64,000 nt of DNA from Nitrospina sp. (GTDB lineage Bacteria; Nitrospinota; Nitrospinia; Nitrospinales; JACRGP01). A model generated the notes under the pieces. That model saw only the letters and a program-made list of their open reading frames with translations, was not told the DNA's origin and did not search any database. Shown piece by piece: positions 1-8,970 of the stretch. The stretch's first letter is position 1. Every line of letters starts with the position of its first letter. The stretch covers positions 310,001 through 374,000 of the forward strand of contig JACAVV010000005.1 in the NCBI GenBank assembly GCA_024648695.1, in the 5' to 3' direction. A program made the translations under genes and the position numbers.

Positions 1-62
1 GTTCTACAATTCAATAAATGACTTCTTGTCCGCTGTGCCGGGCGGACGGATTCTACTCGAAA

Positions 63-608
63 TCAATCTTTACTCGATTGCGTGATGGTCACGGTTTTAC
101 CGTCTTCTTTAATGACCACCGTTTCCATGTTGCCGCTACCGGTTTGTGAGTGCGTGACGGTATTGTCATCGCCTTCATGAATCGCGGTGGCGATGTTGTT
201 ATCGCCATGCTGGCTTTGAACAACTTCGTTGCCGCTTCCTTCCTGCTCCACAAGAGCCACGTTGTTTTCTCCGGTTTGGGTTTGAATGGCAACATTTCCA
301 CCCCCGCCGGATTGACGGATCACAGCCCGGTTGCCACTACCACGGGAGGCTCTTTCCTGCCTGCGTTTTTCACGCATTTCTTTCATTCGTTCTCTCATAG
401 CTTTTATCCTTTGACTCCGCCGTTCCTTGCGGTCCGAGGAATCGCTCTGGGTGATGACCGCCGAGTTGCCTGAACCGTTCTGGACGATCTCTGCCGAGCT
501 GTCACCTTCGCTTTTGATGACAGCCGAATTAACGGCAAAAGCCAACCCACCTGAAAACAGGGTGAGGCTGGCGATTGCGGTCATGGTTTTCATGACTGGA
601 TACTTCAT
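63..608 (-). CDS. Curlin-repeat (amyloid-like) secreted protein with a basic Arg/Lys/Glu-rich insert
   Basis: Signal-peptide-like N-terminus (MKTMTAIASLTLFSGGLAFA) and repeated GSGNxAxIxQSG / GxNNxAxxxQxG units. Confidence 0.8.
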   Translation of the reverse strand: MKYPVMKTMTAIASLTLFSGGLAFAVNSAVIKSEGDSSAEIVQNGSGNSAVITQSDSSDRKERRSQRIKAMRERMKEMREKRRQERASRGSGNRAVIRQSGGGGNVAIQTQTGENNVALVEQEGSGNEVVQSQHGDNNIATAIHEGDDNTVTHSQTGSGNMETVVIKEDGKTVTITQSSKD

Positions 609-628
609 AAAACTAAACTCCTTTTGGC

Positions 629-1735
629 TTAACAGTTACCTTGGCAGATGATGACGGATTCGCCACCGGGCTGGGTGACCGAGAAATTCAAGCCATTTCC
701 ATTTTGAGTGATATCAGCAATGTTGCCGGAACCGTGCTGAATGATGTTGGCGATATTGTCATTACCAATCTGCTCAACGAAGGCCTGGTTAAAATCACCC
801 TGCTGGGAAATAAATGCCTCGTTGCCTGTACCCTGCTGAAGGATGCCCGCTTCGTGGAACTGACCGTCCTGGGAGATATCGGCAATATTGAAATCGCCAT
901 CCTGGAATATGCCAGCGGTGTTGTCTTCACCAAACTGAATGATCGAAGCCAGATCGAAGTCGCCGTTCTGTTCGATTTCTGCAAAGTTGTTTTCGCCGGG
1001 ATCGACGAGTGCAAATTCGGAATGGCTGTCGGTGCCGTTGTGATCATGATCGTGACCGCGCCCGCGTCCAATGGTGTGACCGCGTCCGCGCTGGTTTCGG
1101 TGGCCGTCTTCGTTCAATGATGAAAAGTCATCAACAATCACATCGTCATCGCCACCTGCCTGGATGATGAGGGCTTCGTTGCTATTACCGGTTTGCGAGA
1201 TGGATGCAAAGTTCAAGTTGCCGGTCTGTTCGATGGCTGCCATATTGTCTGCCCCTTCCTGACCGATGAATGCTTCGTTCTCGGCACCAACCTGGGAAAT
1301 GCTGGCAAAATTGAAATCACCGGTCTGGCTGACTTCAGCTGTATTCAAATCTCCCAATTGGATGATGCTGGTGGGTTCGCCTTCGGGACCGATATTGGAG
1401 TCGCCGGTTTGATCAATAGATGCGAAGTTGTTGAGACCTTCCTGCTCAAGAAAACCTTCGTTCTCATCACCAACCTGGACAATCGACACTTCATTGTCGT
1501 CTCCCACCTGGAAGACCTGGACGATGTTGCTTTCTCCATCCTGATCGACACTGGCCAGGTTACCCACCTGAGCAATGAAAGACAGCACGTCAGCACTTTG
1601 GGATTCGTAAGTATCGTCAAATATGTCCAAAGCACCCCCGGAGGATTGAGTGCTGAAAGACACCAGCAACAACAAAATCAAACCCAATCCAAAACCTGCT
1701 TTTAGTTTTTTAAATCGCATTGAGACTCGCCTCAT
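629..1735 (-). CDS. Long curlin-repeat (CsgA/B-like) secreted protein
   Basis: Signal peptide plus about 20 units of 11 aa such as FASISQVGAEN / EAFIGQEGADN / MAAIEQTGNLN; lies just upstream of the 63..608 gene on the same strand. Confidence 0.85.
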   Translation of the reverse strand: MRRVSMRFKKLKAGFGLGLILLLLVSFSTQSSGGALDIFDDTYESQSADVLSFIAQVGNLASVDQDGESNIVQVFQVGDDNEVSIVQVGDENEGFLEQEGLNNFASIDQTGDSNIGPEGEPTSIIQLGDLNTAEVSQTGDFNFASISQVGAENEAFIGQEGADNMAAIEQTGNLNFASISQTGNSNEALIIQAGGDDDVIVDDFSSLNEDGHRNQRGRGHTIGRGRGHDHDHNGTDSHSEFALVDPGENNFAEIEQNGDFDLASIIQFGEDNTAGIFQDGDFNIADISQDGQFHEAGILQQGTGNEAFISQQGDFNQAFVEQIGNDNIANIIQHGSGNIADITQNGNGLNFSVTQPGGESVIICQGNC

Positions 1736-2487
1736 ATAAAGAAAGAACGTTCAAGTTTCTATTTAATTTCATTAGTGTCCGGGGAAAATCAAAATATTCT
1801 TTGAAAACGTGAGGCTTAATTGGGCTGTTTTTTAACCGGACAGCACGAATAAGCTCCTAAAATGGCTGTAAATGCCTGTTCCCACACTGATAAGGATTTT
1901 CAGCGATCTCAGAAAACTCTTTCAGGGGATGTAGATTCAGGTTTTCCCGGACAGCATGGATCGAAAACAGGTAACTCCTTAAAAAACAATGAAATATTTT
2001 TTAATACTGGACTATCAACCCAATGTTAAATATTTCCCCGGACAGTAGTGATTTAATTTAATAGATAAAACTTCCGAAAATCTATATTTTAAAAAAATAA
2101 ATCCTAATATTTAATAAAAAAATTTACAAGTCTTAAATTTTATTCATAAAAAGTGGTTTACTTTTTTTCAAGATACAAAATTATAAGAAAGTCTCAAACT
2201 ATTAGCAATACCCCAAATGGGTTATTTTTTAGGATTTTCAATAGATTTTTGATAAATTTCTTAAACCACTTGTTTTAATAGGTTTATTTTATTTTTTGAT
2301 GAAATTTGCATAACCTGAATACCACACTGCGGGTATTTTTCTAAAAAGGCCTAACCAGGCAAAAATCAATATTTTTCCGCCTACTTCAGGGTATTGGGGA
2401 ACACCCATTTTATGATCATTCAGCCTCTTGGTATCAAAAATGAAATCTTAGGGTGGGGAGGGTTTTTACTATTTAATAAGAAATTCT

Positions 2488-4323
2488 TTAATTCAAACCG
2501 CTAAATTGGGAGTTTTTTAAGGCTCTGGAATCTTGCAAATCGCCAATAAATTCCATTGCAAACCCTGTGCTGGAGGCCTCCAGCACCACGGCTCCCCAAA
2601 GTGTCAGGCCGGTGACATCAGGGTACGCTCCATCGGCTAGCACGGTATTCGGGCTTTCCGCCAGGGCTTCCACACGGAGTTGTCCCGCGCAGGCACCTTC
2701 GCTTCCCTGGATGAATTTTGCCGCGGGAAAGGTATCGGAGTTAATGAAAGGGTGGTTCACGGGATTGATAAACACTTGCCGGGATTCATTCGGTGTGATG
2801 GTAAATTCCAGGGCATCGCCATACAATCCGGTTCCATCGGCTAAAAGGGCGCTCACCACGACACCTATTCGGGAACTCATGCCTTCAGCCGAAGGATGGT
2901 TGATAGCCAGAAAGGAATAGACGCCGGTCCCGGACTGCCAATAGGGGGATATCACTTTTTGTGAAGTGGGGTCTGAAGGTGCCGGCTGGACGGTGGACGA
3001 GGGAAAACAGGGGTGCGGGCTGATGGCGGCGCGAAAGTTTTCTGCGAGTGGAATGGTTTCTCTCAAGACCCGGCTGTTGTCCGCGGGAAAATCTTCGCCT
3101 TCAGGAATTCCCGTAGGGTCGCTTCCAAAATTTATGTCCGGATTCGACCAGTGCAGGGCCAAAGGACAAGAGTTGCACGATTCCGCATCGGCCATCACGG
3201 TTCGGAAACGGCTTAGGGGTCCGATATAACCGTGATTATAAGTAAACGGTTCGCCATCTGTGGAATCGGATGCCCAATCGTGGCGGGCTCCCAGATTGTG
3301 CCCGATCGCATGAGCCAGGGTGAGATCCATGGAAACGCAAGACCGTTCCACAACCGAAAACGCATCGGTTGAAAAGCTGGCGTCGGCAACGGTCATTTGA
3401 TTGGCAATGGAACAGCGCGACATATCCCCTTCCACAACAAGCACAACCAGGTCGGCACCAAATTGATCCCGCAGAATACTGATTTCCCCGGACAGGGTGA
3501 GGTCTTCCTTGAAATCATTGAGAGCCTGCGCGAGGGTGTTGTTTTCGCTTTCGGTATAAGTCACCTGCCGGGAAGCAACCACGGACATGCGCGCATTCAA
3601 CTGGCTATTGACCAAAGCGCCATTGGCTTCCGCCAGAGCAACGTCGAGTTCGCTTTGCATCGCGGACGCGCCTCCGAAAGCATTGAATGCATCTGCTGTG
3701 TATACCACTAAAATATCCAGATACATTATGGTGTCTGCCTGGGCAGGTGGAGGATCTGCCAAAACCTGGGCTGAAGGGGAAGTGATTTCCCTGGGAGCCC
3801 ATTCTCCCGGAATGAATGCCGGGTCGAGTTCATCGATTTGATGTAAATGACCCTGAATGTTTCGGATTTGGTACTGTCGGCCATTATAATAGATGTTGCC
3901 GAAGACACGGTCTTTTTGAACATCGAGAAAAACATCACCACCTACAGTCGAGGGAATCCTGCCCACCCAAACGTACCCACCTGTCCGGTTTGGAATCAGC
4001 CGCACTTTTTCGGCGGTCAGCGTAACGTCATCAAACAAATTAAAGGTAATGTGTTTGGCAGAGGGCAATACGGCTCTTGAGGAAAGCTCTCCCGGTCTCA
4101 ACGCATGGATGTCCAAATAAGCTACCCTTTGACGGATCAACCAGGGCAATATCCTTGCTTTGGCCTGAATGGACCTATTGGATGCTGGCGGATTTTGAAA
4201 CAGGTTTAAAGGGAAATTGGGATTTTCACTTTCGGCGAAAACATTACCGGCCTGAGTAAAAAAGCAACAAACCAGAGCCAATAGTGTTCCTTGAATGGAC
4301 CCAAAACGTTTGTTATTAAACAT
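2488..4323 (-). CDS. Secreted metzincin/reprolysin-like protein with altered active site and shared C-terminal module
   Basis: Signal peptide; LAHAIGHNLGARHDW (HxxxHxxGxxHD zinc motif) and TVMADAESC Met-turn-like segment; C-terminal VISPYWQSG...STGFAMEFIGDLQDSRAL module. Confidence 0.8.
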   Translation of the reverse strand: MFNNKRFGSIQGTLLALVCCFFTQAGNVFAESENPNFPLNLFQNPPASNRSIQAKARILPWLIRQRVAYLDIHALRPGELSSRAVLPSAKHITFNLFDDVTLTAEKVRLIPNRTGGYVWVGRIPSTVGGDVFLDVQKDRVFGNIYYNGRQYQIRNIQGHLHQIDELDPAFIPGEWAPREITSPSAQVLADPPPAQADTIMYLDILVVYTADAFNAFGGASAMQSELDVALAEANGALVNSQLNARMSVVASRQVTYTESENNTLAQALNDFKEDLTLSGEISILRDQFGADLVVLVVEGDMSRCSIANQMTVADASFSTDAFSVVERSCVSMDLTLAHAIGHNLGARHDWASDSTDGEPFTYNHGYIGPLSRFRTVMADAESCNSCPLALHWSNPDINFGSDPTGIPEGEDFPADNSRVLRETIPLAENFRAAISPHPCFPSSTVQPAPSDPTSQKVISPYWQSGTGVYSFLAINHPSAEGMSSRIGVVVSALLADGTGLYGDALEFTITPNESRQVFINPVNHPFINSDTFPAAKFIQGSEGACAGQLRVEALAESPNTVLADGAYPDVTGLTLWGAVVLEASSTGFAMEFIGDLQDSRALKNSQFSGLN

Positions 4324-4367
4324 TCAGGTGTTCCTTTATAAAGGAATTAAACCGATTCTTTAACCCG

Positions 4368-6776
4368 TCAGTTCAAACCGCTTGAGGACAAGTCGCGGGA
4401 CCCACTTACAGAACTGGAATCCTGCAAATCCCCGATGAACTCCATGGCGAATCCGGTGCTGGTGCCAGCGATAACCACCACGCCCCAATACGACAAGGCA
4501 TTGATATCCGGATAACCACGACCTTGAGTTCCTTCGGCACCTGCCAACTGTTCGGGATGGCTGGACACCGGATGGAACAGGACCTGACCGTGAAAAGACT
4601 CGGCAGGCCCCGCGATGAATTCCGCTGAAGGCAGATTGCCGGCATTAATGGACTCATTGCTTTCCTCCACAATGAAAATTCTCCGTGTCGAGGATTTACT
4701 TATAGTGAATTCCAGCATGGGACCAAACAAACCTTTACCGGAATGGATCACAGCCTGCGCCCGAACACCGATCTGCGAGCTCATTGCCGAAAGCGAAGGG
4801 TGAGAGACTGTAATAAATGTATAGCTGGTCGCGTCGCTTTGCCAATAGGGCGCAATGACACGGCGGCCCTTGTCTTCTCCGAAATTCACAGGTGGACTTA
4901 CAATCAGCGCTAGTTGGCCGGAAACATTGAGTCCGCCGCCTTCAGAAACATCAACTGTGAGCAGACAGGTTTGAGGCTGGCCTGTGAGATTGATCGGAGC
5001 GGTCCAATCGGGGCTGGCCACATCCGTTGAGCTAAAACGGGCTCCCGACATATTGGGGCATGTGGCCGTCCAGGCGAATGCCAGTTCGTTTCCCTGGGCG
5101 GAACTGGCAGAAAAGGTGATGGGAACGGTTTCTCCAGACCCGACGAGAGTGCTTTCGATAGAAGGGCCCGTGATGCTCGGCAATGTCCCAAATTCATCTA
5201 TCGCTGAATCGATTTGAATGCGGGGGAAGGTTAAACCGTTGCGCGTGTCATTGACCGGCACCCCAGTTGTCTTGAGCAGATCCAGTAAAGTTCCAACCGC
5301 GAGATTCCCAGTATTGCTTGGCAGGTTAGTACCCGAGAGGTTTTCCTCCGCGTGGCGTAACAAGGAGAATGCTCCGGCAACCTGGGGAGAGGCCATAGAG
5401 GTGCCGTCAAAGGTTTCGAAATTATTTCCCGGAGTGGATGACAGAATGTTTGTCCCCGGAGCCAACAGGTCCAGAATGGGAGCGGCGTTGGAAAAACTGG
5501 ATACAGTGTCCGTTTTTGTGGTGGAACCGACGCTTATCACGTTGGACAAACAGGCGGGCGAAGAAATATTATTAGCCTGAGACTCGTTTCCTGAAGCCGC
5601 CACTGCCGCGACACCGTTATTGTTCAATAAATCGATGACGGCTTTGATGGATGGGTCGTCACTATCGCATACTGTATTGAACGCGCCACCTCCCAGACTC
5701 ATATTGACTGCGGCTATTTTCATTTGCGTCGACAAGGTCAATACCCTTTCCAAGGCCGATACCAAATCCGATGTACTTGCAGAGATACAGGGAGTACCCA
5801 AAAATCCGCAAAAAGAAGAGTCTGTAATTTTGGAAAACACCTGAATGGCGATCAGATCCGCTTCCTTACCCACGCCGCCAAACCCAGGTCCATGACCTAC
5901 AGCGATTCCGGCAACATGACTGCCATGGTCACATCCTGCATTGTTTAAAGATGGATCGTTGGCGTTGCAATGGAGTCCAGAGCCAGGAGCGGTTGAAAAT
6001 GGCTCAGCGTTCGGGCACACGCTAAACTGGCCAAAGGTCGGAAAGCTGGTGGAATAACATGCTTCCGATACCAGTTTGTTGCCGCTATCGAAAAATGAAT
6101 GCGTATAATCCACTCCTGTATCCAGCACCGCAACGGCCCAGCCATTACCGGTATGGTTTTGCTCCCACACCGTTGGCGCACCGATCAACGGGGAACTCTC
6201 TCCTAACGAAGGGCGGTACCAGCGTTCTTCCTGAATGTCCTGGATTTGATCGTTTTCCTGGAGAGCTTTGAAGGTAGACGCGTCCACACTCATGCCCAAA
6301 TAAGGAACATAAGAAAAATGTCGCAAATCGGAAATAGTGTGATCGGCTCCCCGAAACGATTCAAGAAAATCATTCTGGAGCTTTGAAATCCGGTCTTTTA
6401 AGGATTGTAAGTTTTCTGCGGATTGAGGGAGCGCATCGGTTTTCCGGTTTTCCTTTAACCGGACGATGACCCGTGCAGTTCCCGTTTCTTTGGACAGGGA
6501 AGACAATTGGTCCCAGGAAGCCCCCAAAGCAAAGGCTGAATTGCCGAAACAAAAAAAAGCCAGGCAAATCAAAAACAGCAATGAGATTCCAACCTGAATG
6601 GAATTTCGAATGGAGAGGCTCCTGTTAATTGAAAGGCTGAAAAGATTAAAGCAAAGAGCTAATAAACCCGAGCAATGGATAAAAAGGGGGACCCCAAAAA
6701 ATCGTTTAAATTGATCAAAGAACTTATTGAGGACTCTAAATTGTGGGCCTTCGGCCTCATTTATCCCCCTCACCAT
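4368..6776 (-). CDS. Secreted subtilisin-like serine protease (S8) with shared C-terminal module; true start may be internal
   Basis: Catalytic motifs AVLDTGVDYTH, CDHGSHVAGIAVG and DGTSMASPQVAGA; C-terminal VIAPYWQSD...STGFAMEFIGDLQDSSS module. The annotated N-terminus precedes a hydrophobic signal region and its first codons overlap a dispersed repeat. Confidence 0.9.
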   Translation of the reverse strand: MVRGINEAEGPQFRVLNKFFDQFKRFFGVPLFIHCSGLLALCFNLFSLSINRSLSIRNSIQVGISLLFLICLAFFCFGNSAFALGASWDQLSSLSKETGTARVIVRLKENRKTDALPQSAENLQSLKDRISKLQNDFLESFRGADHTISDLRHFSYVPYLGMSVDASTFKALQENDQIQDIQEERWYRPSLGESSPLIGAPTVWEQNHTGNGWAVAVLDTGVDYTHSFFDSGNKLVSEACYSTSFPTFGQFSVCPNAEPFSTAPGSGLHCNANDPSLNNAGCDHGSHVAGIAVGHGPGFGGVGKEADLIAIQVFSKITDSSFCGFLGTPCISASTSDLVSALERVLTLSTQMKIAAVNMSLGGGAFNTVCDSDDPSIKAVIDLLNNNGVAAVAASGNESQANNISSPACLSNVISVGSTTKTDTVSSFSNAAPILDLLAPGTNILSSTPGNNFETFDGTSMASPQVAGAFSLLRHAEENLSGTNLPSNTGNLAVGTLLDLLKTTGVPVNDTRNGLTFPRIQIDSAIDEFGTLPSITGPSIESTLVGSGETVPITFSASSAQGNELAFAWTATCPNMSGARFSSTDVASPDWTAPINLTGQPQTCLLTVDVSEGGGLNVSGQLALIVSPPVNFGEDKGRRVIAPYWQSDATSYTFITVSHPSLSAMSSQIGVRAQAVIHSGKGLFGPMLEFTISKSSTRRIFIVEESNESINAGNLPSAEFIAGPAESFHGQVLFHPVSSHPEQLAGAEGTQGRGYPDINALSYWGVVVIAGTSTGFAMEFIGDLQDSSSVSGSRDLSSSGLN

Positions 6777-6804
6777 AGTCCTCTCCCGCCAGGGGAAAGG
6801 GTGA
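6767..6804. repeat. Copy of a dispersed intergenic repeat (CCCTCACC...CTCTCCC type)
   Basis: ggccttcggcctcatttatccccctcaccatagtcctctcccgccaggggaaaggg; similar to sequences near 38494-38630 and 62160-62240. Confidence 0.5.
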
Positions 6805-6954
6805 CTTCTTATCCATAACTCGGGATAATAAACCTTGAAACCAATCCAAACTATTTTTCCACAATCACCACAGGCTGGGCAACAACAAACTTTTTGACCT
6901 TTTTAGGAGAAAGGCCTGGACAACACAGTACAGGGCGGACAGAACCTTATCCCT

Positions 6955-8958
6955 TTAATACTTTTTCAGGCAGGATTCCAGGTGGGAAGCAAAATTCATT
7001 AAGGGATTTCCCTGGTTTAAACCGGCAAATTCATTGATAAACCTTTTTCTTCCTTTTTCCATTTTTTCACGATCCGTTTCAGAGGTATAAATCCTTTCAA
7101 TCAATTGCTTCAATGCTTGCGGATCATCTTTTACCAGGCTCAAGTTGGCTTCGTATTTTCCCAGAGGAGGCAATTGGGTTCCGGAACTCTTCAACAAGGG
7201 TTCTTTTCCTTCCATGGAAAAAATAAACTGGATTCCCGGTTTATCCATCAAAAGTCCTTCCAAAGCCGCTGTGGAATATACGCAAAAAAACAAATCGCAT
7301 TCAATAAGCAAAGAATCGATTGGACTCATGATTATTTCCGCGTTGCTACAGTTGAATTCCGAAATCATCGCTTCATATACTCTAACCTGGACATCATGGA
7401 ATCGGGGTTTAATAATCAACTTTTTTTCAGGGAAATGGTGCATGATTTTTAAAACCGATCTCAACATCCTTTCATTATCGTCAAAGCTCAAGCGATTATC
7501 CACCCGGCCCTGCCCCCCCGAATGGCAAATGAACAGCCAGGTTCCGGGCGACTTCATGCTTGCCAATTCTGATTGACTGGATGGGATATTCGTGTGCAGG
7601 GGACACCCTGTGATTATTATTTGTGACGCCGGCACATTCCTTTTCATTCTAAAATCCTTGTTCACCTGCCCCCAAACAAAATGATACTCGGCAACACTGG
7701 GGTATCCGATTTTGGTATTTGCTACAGGGACTTCCAGTCCGTGCTGGAAACTGATGCCGGGGATTTCATGATTCCGGGCGACCCCAAAAGACATGCGTTC
7801 GAACATCGCATGGTCCGTATGGGCCAATAATAAATTAGCCCTGTTTTCCTTGAGCCAGTCATCCAGTGTTGTCGCGTGTTCGACCAGCGCCGGAAAATAG
7901 TCTGCGTACAGGGATTTAAAAAACTCCAGAAAAATGTTTGCAATGGAATAACCTTCAAAAACTGTGCTATTGGAAAGCGACTCTTTATCCTTTTCAAATT
8001 GAAGAAGGAGTCTTTTTCGCAAGGATTTTTTCCGAAAGAACTTTGCCAGATGCTTGAGGCTGAGGTCGGCGATTACATTGGTAACACCATGAACCCTCGA
8101 TTCACCATTCCAGACCTGGATTGAAAATTTGTCTGATTCGACCAAATACTTGAGCAAAGGTTGCCCCAAATAAGAAGCGGATGTAGCACTCGCCAGCAAT
8201 ACTTTGGGTTTTCCGGTATTGCAAAACAGGTTAGTCAATATATTTCTAAACAACAGATAACCCAGCTTCAATATCGAAAAAACAAACCGGGGAAAAACCA
8301 ACCGCATTCCTGCAATCATGACCGGAACCCCGGCACACCATTTCCTTAATCCTTTACCTTGATTACTCACTACCTTTAAGGGGCAATCTACTGCAATCGC
8401 ATTCACTTCCTTCTGATTCAAAATTTCTGGAACCAGCTTTTCGAACAAATTGAATTCCAGGCCCGGTTCCACGGAATCATTCGTACCCGGTCCCGAGTTA
8501 AAAAACACCACCGTTTCGGGAGCTTCCCTTTGCAGATATTCCTCCAGATCGGTTTTGATCCGCAACACCGCCTGAAAAAAATGGTAAACGAATAATTCCA
8601 GACAATAGCCCAACTTTAAACCCTTATACGTTACAAAGTCCGTTCCGTTTTCAGGATCCTTGTACCAGGTTTGAGCCAGCTGTTGCGCATCGTCATTTAA
8701 GTGCTCATAGGCCCGGCTCATTTTTTTGGCCGCCAGATTGTCGTGGGGGATCTGTTTCGACTCCAGGTGTTTGGATAAAAAATAATTCAGGGACAGGATT
8801 TTCAGATTTGAAAATTCCCTGCAAAATTTCTGAAGGATAGGTTCAAAGTGATTCCAGGTTTCGATTTCGGACAAAGCCAAAACGATCTTTGAGGAATCTT
8901 TACTTTCTCTCATCAAATCCTGAAGGCAGGATTCCAGGTTGTGTTCTTGGACAATCAA
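6955..8958 (-). CDS. GT-B-fold glycosyl/glycerophosphotransferase-like protein (surface polysaccharide)
   Basis: SFQHGLEVP..., KKLIIKPRFHD..., CDLFFCVYSTAALEGLLMDKPGIQF resemble CDP-glycerol glycerophosphotransferase/GT-B C-terminal motifs; next to GT2 genes. Confidence 0.55.
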   Translation of the reverse strand: MIVQEHNLESCLQDLMRESKDSSKIVLALSEIETWNHFEPILQKFCREFSNLKILSLNYFLSKHLESKQIPHDNLAAKKMSRAYEHLNDDAQQLAQTWYKDPENGTDFVTYKGLKLGYCLELFVYHFFQAVLRIKTDLEEYLQREAPETVVFFNSGPGTNDSVEPGLEFNLFEKLVPEILNQKEVNAIAVDCPLKVVSNQGKGLRKWCAGVPVMIAGMRLVFPRFVFSILKLGYLLFRNILTNLFCNTGKPKVLLASATSASYLGQPLLKYLVESDKFSIQVWNGESRVHGVTNVIADLSLKHLAKFFRKKSLRKRLLLQFEKDKESLSNSTVFEGYSIANIFLEFFKSLYADYFPALVEHATTLDDWLKENRANLLLAHTDHAMFERMSFGVARNHEIPGISFQHGLEVPVANTKIGYPSVAEYHFVWGQVNKDFRMKRNVPASQIIITGCPLHTNIPSSQSELASMKSPGTWLFICHSGGQGRVDNRLSFDDNERMLRSVLKIMHHFPEKKLIIKPRFHDVQVRVYEAMISEFNCSNAEIIMSPIDSLLIECDLFFCVYSTAALEGLLMDKPGIQFIFSMEGKEPLLKSSGTQLPPLGKYEANLSLVKDDPQALKQLIERIYTSETDREKMEKGRKRFINEFAGLNQGNPLMNFASHLESCLKKY

Positions 8959-8970
8959 GGGAGGGGGGTC

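Noticed and set aside
641-1705. Plus-strand ORFs (641..1120, 1193..1705) opposite the long curlin gene
   Set aside because: They are antisense images of the 33-bp repeats; the minus-strand frame has a signal peptide and clear curlin units.
3481-3500. TTTCCCCGGACAGG inside the metzincin-like gene as another curlin-promoter motif
   Set aside because: Coding-region match of the kind expected by chance; far from a promoter.
6808-6817. TTATCCATA as a DnaA box (also near 38684)
   Set aside because: Single mismatched boxes, isolated and close to repeat copies; no clustering as at 25.3 kb.
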